A stretch of 64,000 bases of DNA from Tolypeutes matacus (Eukaryota; Chordata; Mammalia; Cingulata; Chlamyphoridae), in assembly GCA_026826555.1 (NCBI GenBank), contig JAKSZT010054458.1:1209481-1273480 (forward strand), read 5' to 3'. The first letter of the stretch is position 1. Each line of letters begins with the position of its first letter. The translations under genes were made by a program, and so were the position numbers. Shown piece after piece: positions 24,691-36,119 of this stretch. The notes below the pieces were generated by a model. The model was not told the DNA's origin and made no database searches. It saw nothing but the letters and a program-made list of their open reading frames with translations.

Positions 24691-26880
24691 GCTATTATAA
24701 GTAATGTCCTCCATTTTGCCTACCATAGCTCCTTTTAATAACAAATTTTTAAAAGAGCCCTCAATACTCTTCTCCAACAATCCTAAACTATGTGCTCAGG
24801 GAGCTACTTATATCCCCAAATTCCTGCCCCAGCAGGGCTAGAAGGTCATTTCTGGATGGCTCAGACATTTGCCCCTTTTGGGGTGGAGCAGCCAAAGGAA
24901 TGGTAAATTGCCAGGTTGCCATGTGGTCTGCGCCCAGTCTGCGATTGTACAGGTTGTGCCCTGCACAGGACATCTGGTCCAGGGCTTGAGCAGGGACGAA
25001 AATCAAGCTTGAGAGCCAACTGCATCCATCGGGAAAACGGGGATCCATTTCTAACAGGTGTGTTCTGAAGGGGCATCTACCTGCAGGGGGCCTCATTTTC
25101 TGAATCTGACAAACGAAATCTTCCTTGCTGGTTTCTGCCCTGCAAGCAGTGTTCCCTGTTCCACTGTCAGAGCCATTCTCACATCTCCCTTCAGTGCCCT
25201 GGACCCTTCCCTCACCGCCACCCCCTTCCCCACCAAGCAGCAGAGGGCATAGACCTGGTTGTTCACTAGTACCTTCCGCAGCGGCCTCCCTGACCGCGGA
25301 GGCAGGAGCATACACAGTGGTCACTTGGCTCTAAATTTTTGTCTTTGAAAAAAGGAAAAGGCAAAAACTTTGTGGCTTAAAAGTAGAAGTGTCAAGATGG
25401 TGTTACAATTATAGCACCAAAATCTGGAGAAATGCCTCAGACATGGAAAGCATTAAAATATAGAAAGCTGGTTTTCTGAAATAGTTTTATGGCACTGATT
25501 TAAGTGATTTGGATTTTCCCCCTTTTCTCTGTAGGTTTTTATTTTAAAGTTTATTTTACTTTTTTCCTCTTTTGATTATAATCAGTCATCCAAAAGACAA
25601 CTGGGGGAAGCCTTTGGGAACAGCAGTTTTTAAGTGATTATGAGATATCAAAATGACTTTAAGAGGGGAAAAGGAAAGGAAACTATAAGTGCAATGACCC
25701 AGAAAGTAGCTACCTGAATGTAATAAGTAGGTATAAAACTCCAGAGTTTAGGTTCATGGACACTTAAAGGCTTGAAAACAATAAAGAAGAAGAAAATCCC
25801 ACATCCCCAAACTACAGTAACATTTAAAAAAATAAAAAAGATCACCCACAGTCTGTGTTCCCAGAGGAAAAATGTCAAGGATATTTCTAAGTTAATTGGA
25901 CAAGCCATCAACACTGATTGTCCCCTTTAGATATCTACTCCTTTCAGGGGGTTGGGGGTTGATATCTCTAAACTAGCCTTTTCTTGAAGGCATTCTGTTT
26001 TCAGCAAAAAGATGTAGCAAGTCATAGATTATTTCCAATTTTCAAAGTTTTTAGGGCAAATTCTTTTGAGCTACCGACTATGTTGGGCCATCTGCTGTAG
26101 ATGATTGCTAATTTAAGATGCCACATCAGCCTGAGCCCTGCAACACCGAGCCCTGTACCTGGGTGGGCAGATTGTCAGTGTTTGCAGCTTCATGAAGAGC
26201 TTGTGATATTTTTTTGTCTGGTTCCACCATCTTCTCATTATATTAATGAATGCCACCTGCAATGAAAAAGTAACATTTTTCTGAACTAGAGAGAGCAAAA
26301 TAAGGTAAGATACTAATATTGCTAGCCATTTCCTTTGACTACATATAGCACCTGCAGCATATGCCACAGCACTTCCCATCTCATGTAAATATAGCCTCAA
26401 AAGTGCTCTTTTTTGTCCCACGCCTACATTGCAAAAAGATAAAAGTCAAAAATTTTAGTTTAAAGTTCATTTCTTAAAAGTTTATATAACCAACTTGTGA
26501 GAGCTAGTCTTATAACCAGAGATAAATTCAAGTAAGAAAATCTAGTTACGGTATACTGGAAAAAGAGTAGCAGGCAGATAGATGTAGATGCACCATAAAT
26601 GATAAATGACTTTTTGAGCAAAAGTGTCAGGCCATTCACAAAGCAAAAAGGCAAACTGTAAACAGCAGTAGGCGGAGGGCAGTCTTAATATGCATGTTGT
26701 TGTGTGAAAGGCCTGCAAGCCATCAATCATTTCAGTTACAGCACATAGACTCATAATATAGAAAACCTCTGCAATAAAACCTAACTGAAAGGAAAACTGA
26801 CATATTTGAATAACCAGAAAGACTTCAATAGCACCCACTAATTTGGGTGATGTGGCATTAAGTCCAGAAGGGAATGTAAT
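24691..26880. other. Intergenic DNA with a GC-richer island
   Basis: Bases 24790-25330 are more GC-rich than the surroundings and open in several frames, including a 178-codon minus frame (24788-25324). No domain, homologue or convincing splice signal is recognised. The rest is AT-rich with nothing recognised. Confidence 0.45.
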
Positions 26881-26892
26881 CGGCCACCAGTA

Positions 26893-26997
26893 TCCTCATT
26901 CATTTAGCAAAGATGTATTGAGCATCTTCTAAGTAATAGGCACTGGTTGATCCTGGGACCACAAAGATAAAGAATACATGGTCTCTGCACTAAAGGC
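26893..26997 (+). mobile_element. Ancient repeat fragment
   Basis: TCATTCATTTAGCAAAGATGTATTGAGCATCTTC...GGCACTGG, same family wording as 22665-22860. Diverged. Confidence 0.5.
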
Positions 26998-27039
26998 CCT
27001 AACTGTAAATTTCAGATTTTATTAAAACCTATGCCATGT

Positions 27040-27665
27040 CTTTATACTCAACAGAAATACATGCATATGTGCACCAAAAGACTGTATAAGAATTTCATAA
27101 CAGGTCTATTTGTAATTCTCCAAACTGGAAACAGCCCAGATGTCTATCCACAGAAGAATGAATAAACTATGCTATAGTCAAACAATGAAATACTATTCAG
27201 CAATGAAAATAACAGCAATAACCGCAACTGCAGTGACATGGATGTATTTTACAACAATACTGAGCGAAAGAAATTAGAAGCAACTAGAATCAGACTGTAT
27301 GATTCCATGCATATAAAATCTTGAAACAGGCAAAAATGTGGTGACTGAGCACAGAATAGGGCTTACAATGGGAGTTGGGGGTGGGGTGGGGTGTGACAAT
27401 TGGTTGGCTTCTGAATTTTTTTTTGTTTGCTTGTTTGTTTTTAGGAGGTACCAGGGATTGAACCCAGGACCTTCACACATGGGAAGCAGGTGCTCAAACC
27501 ACTGAGTTACACCCGTTCCCCATAAGTTTTATTTTTTGATCTGGGTGGAGGGTACACAGTTGTGATCACTTTGCAAAAATTTATTGATATGTACACTTAT
27601 GATATGTATATATTAGGCACCTGTGTTATACTTCTAATAAGAAGAATATTGAAAATAAAAAATAA
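27040..27665 (+). mobile_element. Old L1, ORF2 end plus 3' UTR
   Basis: CCAGATGTCTATCCACAGAAGAATGAATAAAC and GAAATACTATTCAGCAATGAAAAT are the L1 ORF2 C-terminal signature. The 3' UTR pattern GTGATCACTTTGCAAAAATTTATTGATATGTACAC follows. Interrupted by the SINE at 27417-27521. All frames are broken. Confidence 0.85.
27417..27521 (-). mobile_element. tRNA-derived SINE in L1
   Basis: Read on the minus strand: GGAACGGGTGTAACTCAGTGG, CTTCCCATGTGTG, GGTCCTGGGTTCAATCCCTGGTACCTCC, then a T/G-rich tail. B box GGTTCAATCCC is well kept. No clean TSD found. Confidence 0.85.
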
Positions 27666-28394
27666 TAACAAAAAGAATATTGAAAAATAAATACCAGCTA
27701 TTTTAAGGGATATATTTTAGTGAATGCTAATTGTTGACAGTGTTTCCATTCTAGAATCTATTCTAGAATCTATTCTTGACCTCTCCATGACTTAACCTCA
27801 AATTTCCCATTTCAAAAGGGCATGAGCATTGAAGAAGATTGTAATTATTTACTCTGAAAGAATTATTGCTTTTCTTCCAATTTTGAGAGAGTTTAACCAC
27901 ATTTTTGATCATTCATAATTTCACAGTTGCTATAGAATGTTTAGAATTCTGCTAAGAATTTATTCTAAGAGAAAATTTTTACAAAAATCTAATACTTTTT
28001 AAATCAAGTTCATATCTCAAATTAGTTATTTGACCTCTACCTTCTTCCTATTAAAAACCTGTGGAAAAAAACAAACAAACAAAAAAAAACCTATGAAGAT
28101 ATGCCAGTTGAGCCCTGAATCTTAGCAAAGTTGAAACCAACACCTACTCTCTGGTTCACTGGACTAGCCCAGGACAATTAACAAAATGTTAATGATGGAT
28201 GACGCCCATCCCAAAAAACAAAGAGTATCTACAACTGCAAGCAAAACATATCCTTCCATCTGCCCCATAAGATCTAAGTCCTCTCTCAATTAGAGGCAGA
28301 GATTGAGGAATGAACAAACATAAGGGGGGAATGTAACCATAGAACAAAATAGACTTATTATTGTAGTAACCGAAGAATCTGTAACATTGATATA
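27666..28394. other. Intergenic DNA, no recognised feature
   Basis: AT-rich, apparently unique. An (A)n/CAAA tract lies near 28062-28090. Confidence 0.45.
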
Positions 28395-28512
28395 AAGATA
28401 GTGGTTACCTGAGGTTCTGAAAAAGGAAGGAAAGAATAGGTGGAACATAGGTCATTTTTAGGATATTGGGATTGTTCTACAGGATATTACAATGACAGAT
28501 ACAGCCATTATA

Positions 28513-30256
28513 TGAGGTTGGTGCAAAAGTAATTGCAATTTTGTATTGTTGAAATTTGCTGTTTGATATTGGAATACATTCTTAAATGTGCTTATGTTAT
28601 ACATTTTAATGTGCATTTGTAGCTTTATGTTTTTTTGCTAATGACTTATTACTTGCTGTTTATTTTATATTTATTTTAGACTACAGAAGTGATATTAGAC
28701 AAAAAGCAAATTCGAGTGATTTTCTTCTTTGAGTTCAAAATGGGTCGTAAAGCGGCAGAGACAACCCACAACATCAACAACACATTTAGCCAGGAACTGC
28801 TAACGAACATACAAGAACTTTTGCAAAGCAGACAAGAGCCTTGAAGATGAGGAGCATAGTGGCTGGCTATCGGAAGTTGACAACGACCAACTGAGAGCAA
28901 TCATGGAAGCTCATCCTCTTACAACTACAGAAGAAGTTGCCGAAGACCTCAGTGTCGACCATTCTATGGTCATTATGCATTTGAAGCAAATTGGAAAGGT
29001 GAAAAAGCTCGATAAGTGAGTGCCTCATGAGCTGACTGAAAATCAAAAAAATCATCATTTTGAAGTGTCGTCTTCTCTTATTCTATGCAACAATGAACCA
29101 TTTCTCTAATGGATTGTGATGTGTGACAAAAAGTGGATTTTATATGACAACTGGCGACGACCAGCTCAATGGTTGGACCAAGAAGAAGCTCCAATGCACT
29201 TCCCAAAGCCAAACTTGCACCAAAAAAAGGTCATGGTCACTGTTTGGTGGTCTGCTGCCCGTCTGATCCACTACAGCTTTCTTTTTTATGGCTTTTTTTT
29301 TTTTTAAGATTTATTTATTTACTTTATCCATTTTAAACCCCCCCTTCCCCATTTTACTGTTTGTGTCCATTCGCTGGGCAAGTCTCTGTGTCTGTTTCCT
29401 GCCATCTCTTTTCATCCTTCTCTTCCAGTCTTCACCATGATTCGATCCTGGAGACCTCCGATGTAGGAGAGAGGTGTTCTGCTGCCACCTATGCCACCTC
29501 AGTTCCTGGTTTTCGGAGCTTTTGGAGCATCTCGTCTTGTCTCTCTCCTGTTACGTCATCATCTTGCTGCATGGCTCCCGGGGCCTGGTGGCTCATCGGC
29601 ACACAGAGCCTGGCAGCCCATGTGCCTTCTATATATATATAAATGTATACATATATATATATATTATTTTTTTTTTACCAGGAATTCCCGGGGATTGAAC
29701 CCAGGTCCCTCCATATGGCAAGCGGACACCCAGCCATTTGAGCCACATCCTCCCCCCCACTACAGCTTTCTGAATCCCAGTGAAACCATTACATCTGAGA
29801 AGCATGCTCAGCAAATTGATGAGATGCACCAAAAATTGCAATAACTGCAGCCGGCATTGGTCAACAGAAAGGGCCCAATTCTTCATGACAATGCCCGACC
29901 GCGTATCGCACAACTAATGCTTCAAAACTTGAATGAATTGAGCTACGAAGTTTTGCCTCATCCACCATATTCACCGAACCACTCACCAACTGACTACAAC
30001 TTCTTCGAGCATCTTGACAACTTCTGCAGGGAAAACGCTTCTACAACCAGCAGGATGCAGAAAATGCTTTCCAAGAGTACGTCAAATACCAAAGCATGGG
30101 TTTTTATGCCACAGGAATAAACAAACTTATTTCTTGTTGGCAAAAATAAGTTGATTGTAATGGTTCCTATTTTGATTGATAATGGTGTGTTTGAGCCTAG
30201 TTATAATGATTTAAAATTCACAGTCCAAAACCGCAATTACTTTTCTACCAACCTAA
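28513..30256 (+). mobile_element. Hsmar1-like mariner transposon, decayed transposase
   Basis: A Tc1/mariner cut-and-paste DNA transposon. Its inverted ends are GAGGTTGGTGCAAAAGTAATTGC at the left and, reverse-complemented, TTAGGTTGGTAGAAAAGTAATTGCGGTTT at the right, flanked by TA at 28511-28512 and 30257-30258. Removing the nested SINE and its duplicated TSD leaves about 1255 bp, close to the ~1.28 kb of Hsmar1. Transposase pieces appear in more than one frame: a region around 28690-28780 (IFFFEFKMGRKAAET), then frames at 29116-29280 with MCDKKWILYD and 29857-30115 with HDNARP and SPTDY. These hold the three aspartates of the DD34D triad; the second and third are 34 residues apart. Frameshifts and stops make it inactive. 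Family assignment is from memory of Hsmar1/MADE1. Confidence 0.9.
29283..29757 (-). mobile_element. Composite SINE inserted in the mariner
   Basis: Perfect 14-bp TSD CACTACAGCTTTCT at 29269-29282 and 29758-29771. It holds a GGAGACCTCCGATGTAGG-type unit near 29445-29520, a linker with an AT microsatellite at 29630-29668, and a TGGGTTCAATCCCC-type unit (minus) at 29680-29757. Either a dimeric SINE or one SINE inside another. Up to 117-codon frames across the junction are chance. Confidence 0.8.
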
Positions 30257-30545
30257 TACATATTGTCAAAACCTATAAAATTGTACTGTGCAAAGTGTAA
30301 ACCATAATGTAAACTATAGACCATGGTTAGTAGCAATTCTTCAATATTTGTTCATCAGTTGTAATAATGTACCACACTAATGAAAGATGTCATTAATAGG
30401 GGAAAATGTGAGAGGGGAATGGGGTGGGGTATATGGGAATCCCTTATATTTTCAATGTAACTTTTCTGTAATATAAAACTTCTTTAAAAATAAAGTTAAA
30501 GAAGAAAAATTAAATTTTAAAAAAAGCATTAAAAAAAAAAATAAA

Positions 30546-31010
30546 AACCTATGTAGAGGTCTTTGTCAGGACTTTAGATTCTGAAAGATATCTGGCTTGG
30601 GTATAAGGAAGTCACTGTCTTGACAACTACTGTTGAGTAGTTTTTGCTTGTATGTTAAAAGGCCCTTGATAAAACCAAAATTTGTCATCGAATAAAGTTA
30701 AATCCTCCAGGTAAGTATGCTATTGGGGAGAGCACCATAAATAATATTTGCCCAGGATGAGGAACTGAATTGACAGATTTTGCCCTCCTTAACTAGTAAA
30801 GCTTAAAATTTTCACAATGCCTCCTCACATAAGTACTTGAGCATGTTCTCAGAATGAAATATACTTTCATGGACATTCTGGAGATATGGGTACTCCTTCT
30901 GTGTCATTTGTTTTCTAGGTGGCCCAGCTTGGGGGACTCATGCAGCATTTCATGTATGAATGGTATTTCATAAAGGACAGAATTCAAGAGCTAGAAAATG
31001 CTGTGGTAAA
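30546..31010. other. Intergenic DNA, no recognised feature
   Basis: No gene or named repeat recognised. Confidence 0.5.
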
Positions 31011-31022
31011 GAAATAGTGAAA

Positions 31023-31184
31023 GAGAGCGGAGGTGACTCAAGTAATTAGGCACCGCCCTCCCACATTGGAGGCCCCTGGTTTGGTTTCCAGTGCCTCCTA
31101 AAAAGAAGACGAGCAGACACCAAGCACAAACAATGATGGGGGCGGGGGGAATAAATAAATAAAAATAAATCTAAAAAAAAAAAA
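31023..31184 (+). mobile_element. tRNA-derived SINE, GGAGGCACC-type
   Basis: Reads GAGCGGAGGTGACTCAAGTAATTAGG, GGTTTGGTTTCC (weak B box), GTGCCTCCTAAAAAG, then an AATAAATAAA tail. The TSD is GAAATAGTGAAA at 31011-31022 and GGAATAGTGAAA at 31185-31196. Same type as 12043-12186. Confidence 0.9.
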
Positions 31185-31196
31185 GGAATAGTGAAA

Positions 31197-31405
31197 AGCA
31201 GGAAATAGTGTTTTAACAAGAATGAATTATGGCATGAAAATAATACTGGAATAAGCCTCACCTAAATCTAGGGAGCACACGTCCTTTAAGTGCCACTACT
31301 TTGTTGGCTTTAAAATAGAACAAAAGATTCTTAGCCTATAAATCCCCAAACGCAGGTGGACTGATAACAATATCATATGTCCCCCGATGCATCAAAGCAG
31401 CCATT
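31197..31405. other. Intergenic DNA, no recognised feature
   Basis: Nothing recognised. Confidence 0.5.
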
Positions 31406-32180
31406 TTAAAAATGTGTTTGATTATGGAAATTTTCAAACATAAGCAAAAGGAGAGAGAAAAGCATAATGAATCCCCATGTATGCATCACCAAATTACAAC
31501 AAAAATTAACTTTTTATCAATCTTGTTTCATCTATTCCCTCCCCACACACTTTTTATCTTCCTTTTTTCCTCCCTCCCTATCTCCCTCTCTTTTCACTGT
31601 CTTCCTTCCTTTTGGAGATTTTTAAGGAAAGTCTCAGATATCATATCATTTCACTTGTCAATACTTTAGTAAGCTTCTTTAACTGACAACACCTTAAAAA
31701 AAAAACATAACCACCATGTAAAAATCACACTTAAAATGATCAATAGTTCCTTAATAACATCGAATGCCCAACTGAACTTCAAGTTTTTTCAACTGTCTCA
31801 AAGATGTCTTTTATAATAGGCTTGTTTGCTATTGGGATAGAAATAAGGTCCACACAATTCATTTGTTTGTTACAGTTGCATCTTTTTTTAGGACATACTG
31901 GGTTTGGAACCCCGGACTACATACATGGGAAGCAGGCACTCAACCACTTGAGTTATAGCTGCGCCCCTCTTTTTTATTGTATAAAATTTCCTCTTACTTT
32001 TTTCATTGTTTTATTATAGAAACTGACTCGTTTTTTCAGTCTGATGGCCCCTGTTTGGGTTTTGATTGACTGTTCCATTGTGATTATTTAACTGGTTCCT
32101 CTCTAGAGGTTGATTAGACTTTTTTTTTTTTTAACAACCACAGCCATTTTAAACCTTAAACTGCTCTAGTTTAATATGCT
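31406..32180 (+). mobile_element. Old L1 3' UTR-type repeat
   Basis: Follows the order AATTTTCAAACATAAGCAAAAG, AATGAATCCCCATGTATGCATCACC, GTCTCAGATATCAT, GTCTTTTATAATAGGC, and TTGATTGACTG, as in old L1 3' UTRs. A SINE sits inside at 31881-31967. Confidence 0.6.
31881..31967 (-). mobile_element. tRNA-derived SINE, short copy
   Basis: Read on the minus strand: GGGCGCAGCTATAACTCAAGTGG, CTTCCCATGTATG, GGGTTCCAAACCC, then T-run as tail. Truncated relative to the others. Confidence 0.8.
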
Positions 32181-35105
32181 CTTGGACTCTGCATAATTTG
32201 CTTCTACTTTTTTTTTTTTTTTTTAATTTAACTTACATTTTATATGGTGCTTCGTTCTGTTAGTGATTTCTTACCCAAAATTACCAAGGCAGTTATGGGC
32301 TGAGTTGGGATTAGAACCTAAATCTTCCCAGGTCTCATCCTGGGCTCCTTCCATCACTGAATGCCTCTGGAAAGAAAGAGCTCCCTTTTCCTGTTTCTCA
32401 CATCCACCATACTCTTTTGAAATTAGAACCACTCAGCAGCCTCGGAAGAAGTACACCTCACTCTTCCCAGTTAGGGTCTCATAAAACAGTAAAGGCAATG
32501 TTTATGTTGTTGTTTTCAGCTGAGAATTGTCTTTACCATTTAGCAATTACTTTTACAGTCTTGACCAAAACTGAATGCTGGGCTATATGAAACGAACTTT
32601 GTAGTGATTTATTTTAGTTTTCTGCTGTATGATTTTTCAAATCAGCTTTTCATATGTTCATTTGTAATTGTCTAAATTATTGTAGCTCTCGTTAGTATTA
32701 AAATTATTCTTCTCAAGATTGGCAAAATATTGATAATTGTTGAAACTAGGCAATAAGTAATGGGATTTGCTATGCTATTTTAAAATAAAATAAAATAATT
32801 TTTTCTCCTCTCATCATTCCTAAAGAAGACAATTAAGGTTTTGCTGCCTTCCAGACATTGACTCAGAGACTTTGTGAGCTATCTCTTGACTAAATGACTG
32901 CAACAAAACTTAAGCTTTTTCTGGTAGGAAAGGCCACTGTATTTGATGTTTTCTAGTGCAACTGGACTCAGTTGTTGTAACTGTAGCTTCGTCTCTATGG
33001 AAGCCTATCTGTTATCAAAAGCTGCTTCACATTTTACGTTCAAAGATATACCCCTAACGGCTATGAAGTCAGGATTGTTCTAGATCAGGGTTCACTGCAT
33101 TGCTGAGGAGCTGAGGAAAGATCACCAAGGTGCCTGTCCGAGCCCTGCGTGGCTCTACTGCAGTGAAGCAATAAAATATGTCAGGCATTTTGTTGCAATT
33201 ATGGACCTTTAAAGGAAAATAAATGAGCATTAGAGAAGCACCTTTTAGACTGACACAAAAGACCCTTGAGACCAATGTGGGAAGAAACTTTCCAACACCA
33301 TCCCCTAAATGTAGCTGAATTTCAGCGAATTCAGAAAGGAAGTATGGGTAATCAAGTGTTTCCTATCCAAAGACTATATTTCTTGGATTCTGCATAATTT
33401 TCTCCTATACCTTGTTTGTTTTGAACTCCTGTTTTATAAGGTACTTTATTTATTTAATGGTCTCTTCAAAATAATGCAGCTTTACAGTGGGTAGGCTTGG
33501 GGGCAAACCTTATCTTCTCCTGAATCTTATCAGGTCTTTTTTTTTTTTTTTTTTTTTTCACAAGTTTCAACTTCTAAATTTCCAACAGTTAATTGCATAG
33601 CCTAAATGCCATTACAACTAGCATGGTGGCATTTTCCCCCAGTTTCGTTGAGATGGTATTATGCTGTAGTGAAAGTTGAGCTAGAAGTCATCATATCATT
33701 CTAAAAGAATAGAACATTGAGAGCTTAGGTGTGGTCTTCTTACTGTGGCTATGTAGATTTTTGAGGTGCAAAGAAGTGAGCACTTTTAAGGAAAATGGCT
33801 ATTTGAATGTGGGATGAAAAATTTCAAAGTTCTAATATAGTTCATCTCTTCTCTCTCTTTCCACACAAACAATCATAGCAGCATCCTATCAGAGACTTGG
33901 GCTGGGAGTTGATCTATCCTGGATAGAGACTATAGAAAACCAGCCTTGTCCAGGATTACTTGTGATCAGAATAGTAAAATGCTTCAATCTACTCAAAGAT
34001 GGAAATTGTTTGTGTAAATAGAACCCTTATTAAAATTCTACCTGTATTTGTTTTGGACTTGAAAGAACTCTACTTTCCCAGCATTTTTACTTAGATGAAC
34101 ATAAGTTTGCTGAAATCAGGTGTTCAGGAATATGTTTTACATTTGGACAAGAGTTTATAATACTGGCTTACCTCAAAAATGCATTTTCTGGTGTTAAAAT
34201 ATTCATATTAGGATTTAGAGGCTTTTTAAGAAACTCCTATAATTACCAATCAGAAGTCACCATGGCTTGTTAATATATACATTTCCCTCTGTTTTCATTC
34301 TCATCCAATGCTAATTTGACTCTGCTGCTGGGCATGTTAGAGAATGAGTTCAATAAATCAAAAAATTTTGTATACTATTGGCTTAGTTTTTATTTTACAT
34401 GTATTTTATCTTTATATCTGTTATGAATTTCAATATGCAGCAGCGGAGAACTATAAAGTGATTTTTCCTGTGCAAAAGAGGGAAATTTGAGATTGCATAG
34501 GCCCAGTCCCTCCAATTCCAAATAACTTGTCTTACAGCAGTTGAATGTTCTGCTATATATAACTAGCATGTGTGTGTGTTGATATATTTGCCTTAGTAAA
34601 ATCATTGGCACGTCTAAGAGGGGTATCAGATGGAGAGTTGGGGGATTCTTACTCAGGAATGGAGGATCCTAGCAAACTCAAGCTCTATAAAAATATCAGA
34701 ATGCGAATATAGAGGATAGTTCCATAATATCGTCAAAGAACAGAGGATGGGAAGAGAAAATAACAAGCCTAATTTTGTTTATATTTCAATAGACAATAAA
34801 TGTTGGAAGACTTTTAACTAAAAAGCTTTAGAATATTTACAATTTCAGCAATGTATGTTTTATTATTTCATTTACTGCAGGAAAGGGATCAGGGGAAATG
34901 GAAATATTTATTTATGCCCTACCCTAAAGGAGAAATAAAAGATAGGACAGGCGGTGACAGCTGCAGAAAAGAAGCCCCCTGGCCAAATCCCAAGGAGCTT
35001 TGGGAAAAAAAGAAAGAGATGTTAGCCTGGGATGGAAAAAGAAATGGAGAGGTGCGTATGAGCTTTAACCACCCTGAGGTCTAATTGTTTCTCAGTAGGT
35101 GATGG
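32181..35105. other. Intergenic DNA, no recognised repeat; one weak exon candidate
   Basis: About 2.9 kb, apparently unique. T-runs lie at 32208-32224 and 33537-33558. The only exon-like structure is 34881-35051: an AG acceptor with a T-rich run before it, 171 bases open in one frame, then GTGCGT. The product is not recognised. Confidence 0.4.
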
Positions 35106-35113
35106 ATTTAGGG

Positions 35114-35291
35114 CAGTGTTTCTCCACCCTGGCTACACATTAGCATCACCTGGGGAGCTTTTACCCACTACCCCCGCTGGGACCAGACTCCCCGGGACCC
35201 TGCTGTAAGGCCTCCGAGGTGGGGCCTGGGCATGAGTGTTTTTAAAAGATCCCAGGTGTTTCTTGTGTGCTATCAGGGTTTAGAACAACTG
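35114..35291 (+). mobile_element. MER5-type hAT non-autonomous DNA transposon
   Basis: Perfect 8-bp TSD ATTTAGGG at 35106-35113 and 35292-35299, the hallmark of hAT elements. The body follows MER5 wording: CAGTGTTTCTCCACCCTGGC, AGCATCACCTGGGGAGC, GAGGTGGGGCCTGGGCATG. Ends are imperfect inverted repeats beginning CAGTGTTTCT and CAGTTGTTCT. Confidence 0.9.
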
Positions 35292-35299
35292 ATTTAGGG

Positions 35300-36119
35300 T
35301 TTTTCTCACTTAGTGTGTTTATTTTTGCTAGTTCAGCACCTGAAGATGTTTCTTTCCAGGATATTATGCGCAATTACTATATCCTGCCACTAACTGAGCA
35401 ATGATCCCTTAGCTCTGTGGGCCGTTTTCTAGTCAAGATCAAGATGTAAAAACGCTGAGAGAAAAATATTAACACACTCAAAAATTTTAAAGAAAAATAT
35501 AAACTAAAATGTACTATATTAAGACAATCAAATGCAATTAGAATTACTAAACCCCATTTTAAAATAATACTTAAAATAAGCTTTAAAGAAATAAATACCC
35601 AGGACCAATATGCTACCTTTTTCACCAATCCCTAATTTTTACCAATCAATGCTTATTCTCAGCTTGGTTATTTATAATCAGACTTCTTTAAAATGTCTCC
35701 TTTGTTCTCTAAATCCTTATTATGGAGTCAGGCTGCTTATATTAAATGCTAGTGTTATCTTACATGACTGTTTTCATCCAAAAGAAGTTTCTACTTCTTG
35801 GAAAGAAGACTGAAATACTTGTTCATTTTTCCTTACCTCTTTAATGGCCTTTTCCATGTCTGTGTGGGTCAAAAATGTCATACACTTTTTTTTCACATTA
35901 ATAATCATAATACAAATTTAATTCTGATAATGCCAATTTATTTCTAATATATCTGCTACAAAAAATCTTAAATTTCACAAGCAATATTTAGTAAAAGAAA
36001 TAATAGTTAGAAAATTACCATTTCAGAACAATCATAGAGATAGTTGATTCAAGCAAGAATCATTAATGGATGCTAAAACCATCAAGTTCAAGTTTGACAG
36101 GATATTTACATAGTCGTTT
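35300..36119. other. Intergenic DNA, no recognised feature
   Basis: AT-rich; no gene or named repeat recognised. Confidence 0.45.

Larger units (their letters stand above)
28395..30530 (+). mobile_element. L1-type 3' UTR retroposon, host of the mariner
   Basis: Left part 28395-28510 and right part 30259-30530 join across the mariner. The right part (AAACCATAATGTAAACTATAGACCATGG, CCACACTAATGAAAGATGTC, GTATATGGGAATCCCTTATATTTT) matches the reverse complement of 40740-40960. A-rich end at 30515-30545. Confidence 0.75.

Noticed and set aside
29857..30120. Mariner transposase as an intact gene
   Set aside because: Frame is one of several fragments, with stops and a SINE between them.
29857..30120. 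D-to-N change at the third mariner catalytic residue
   Set aside because: The Asn is in YSPN; counting 34 residues from the second Asp lands on the Asp of SPTDY, which is kept.
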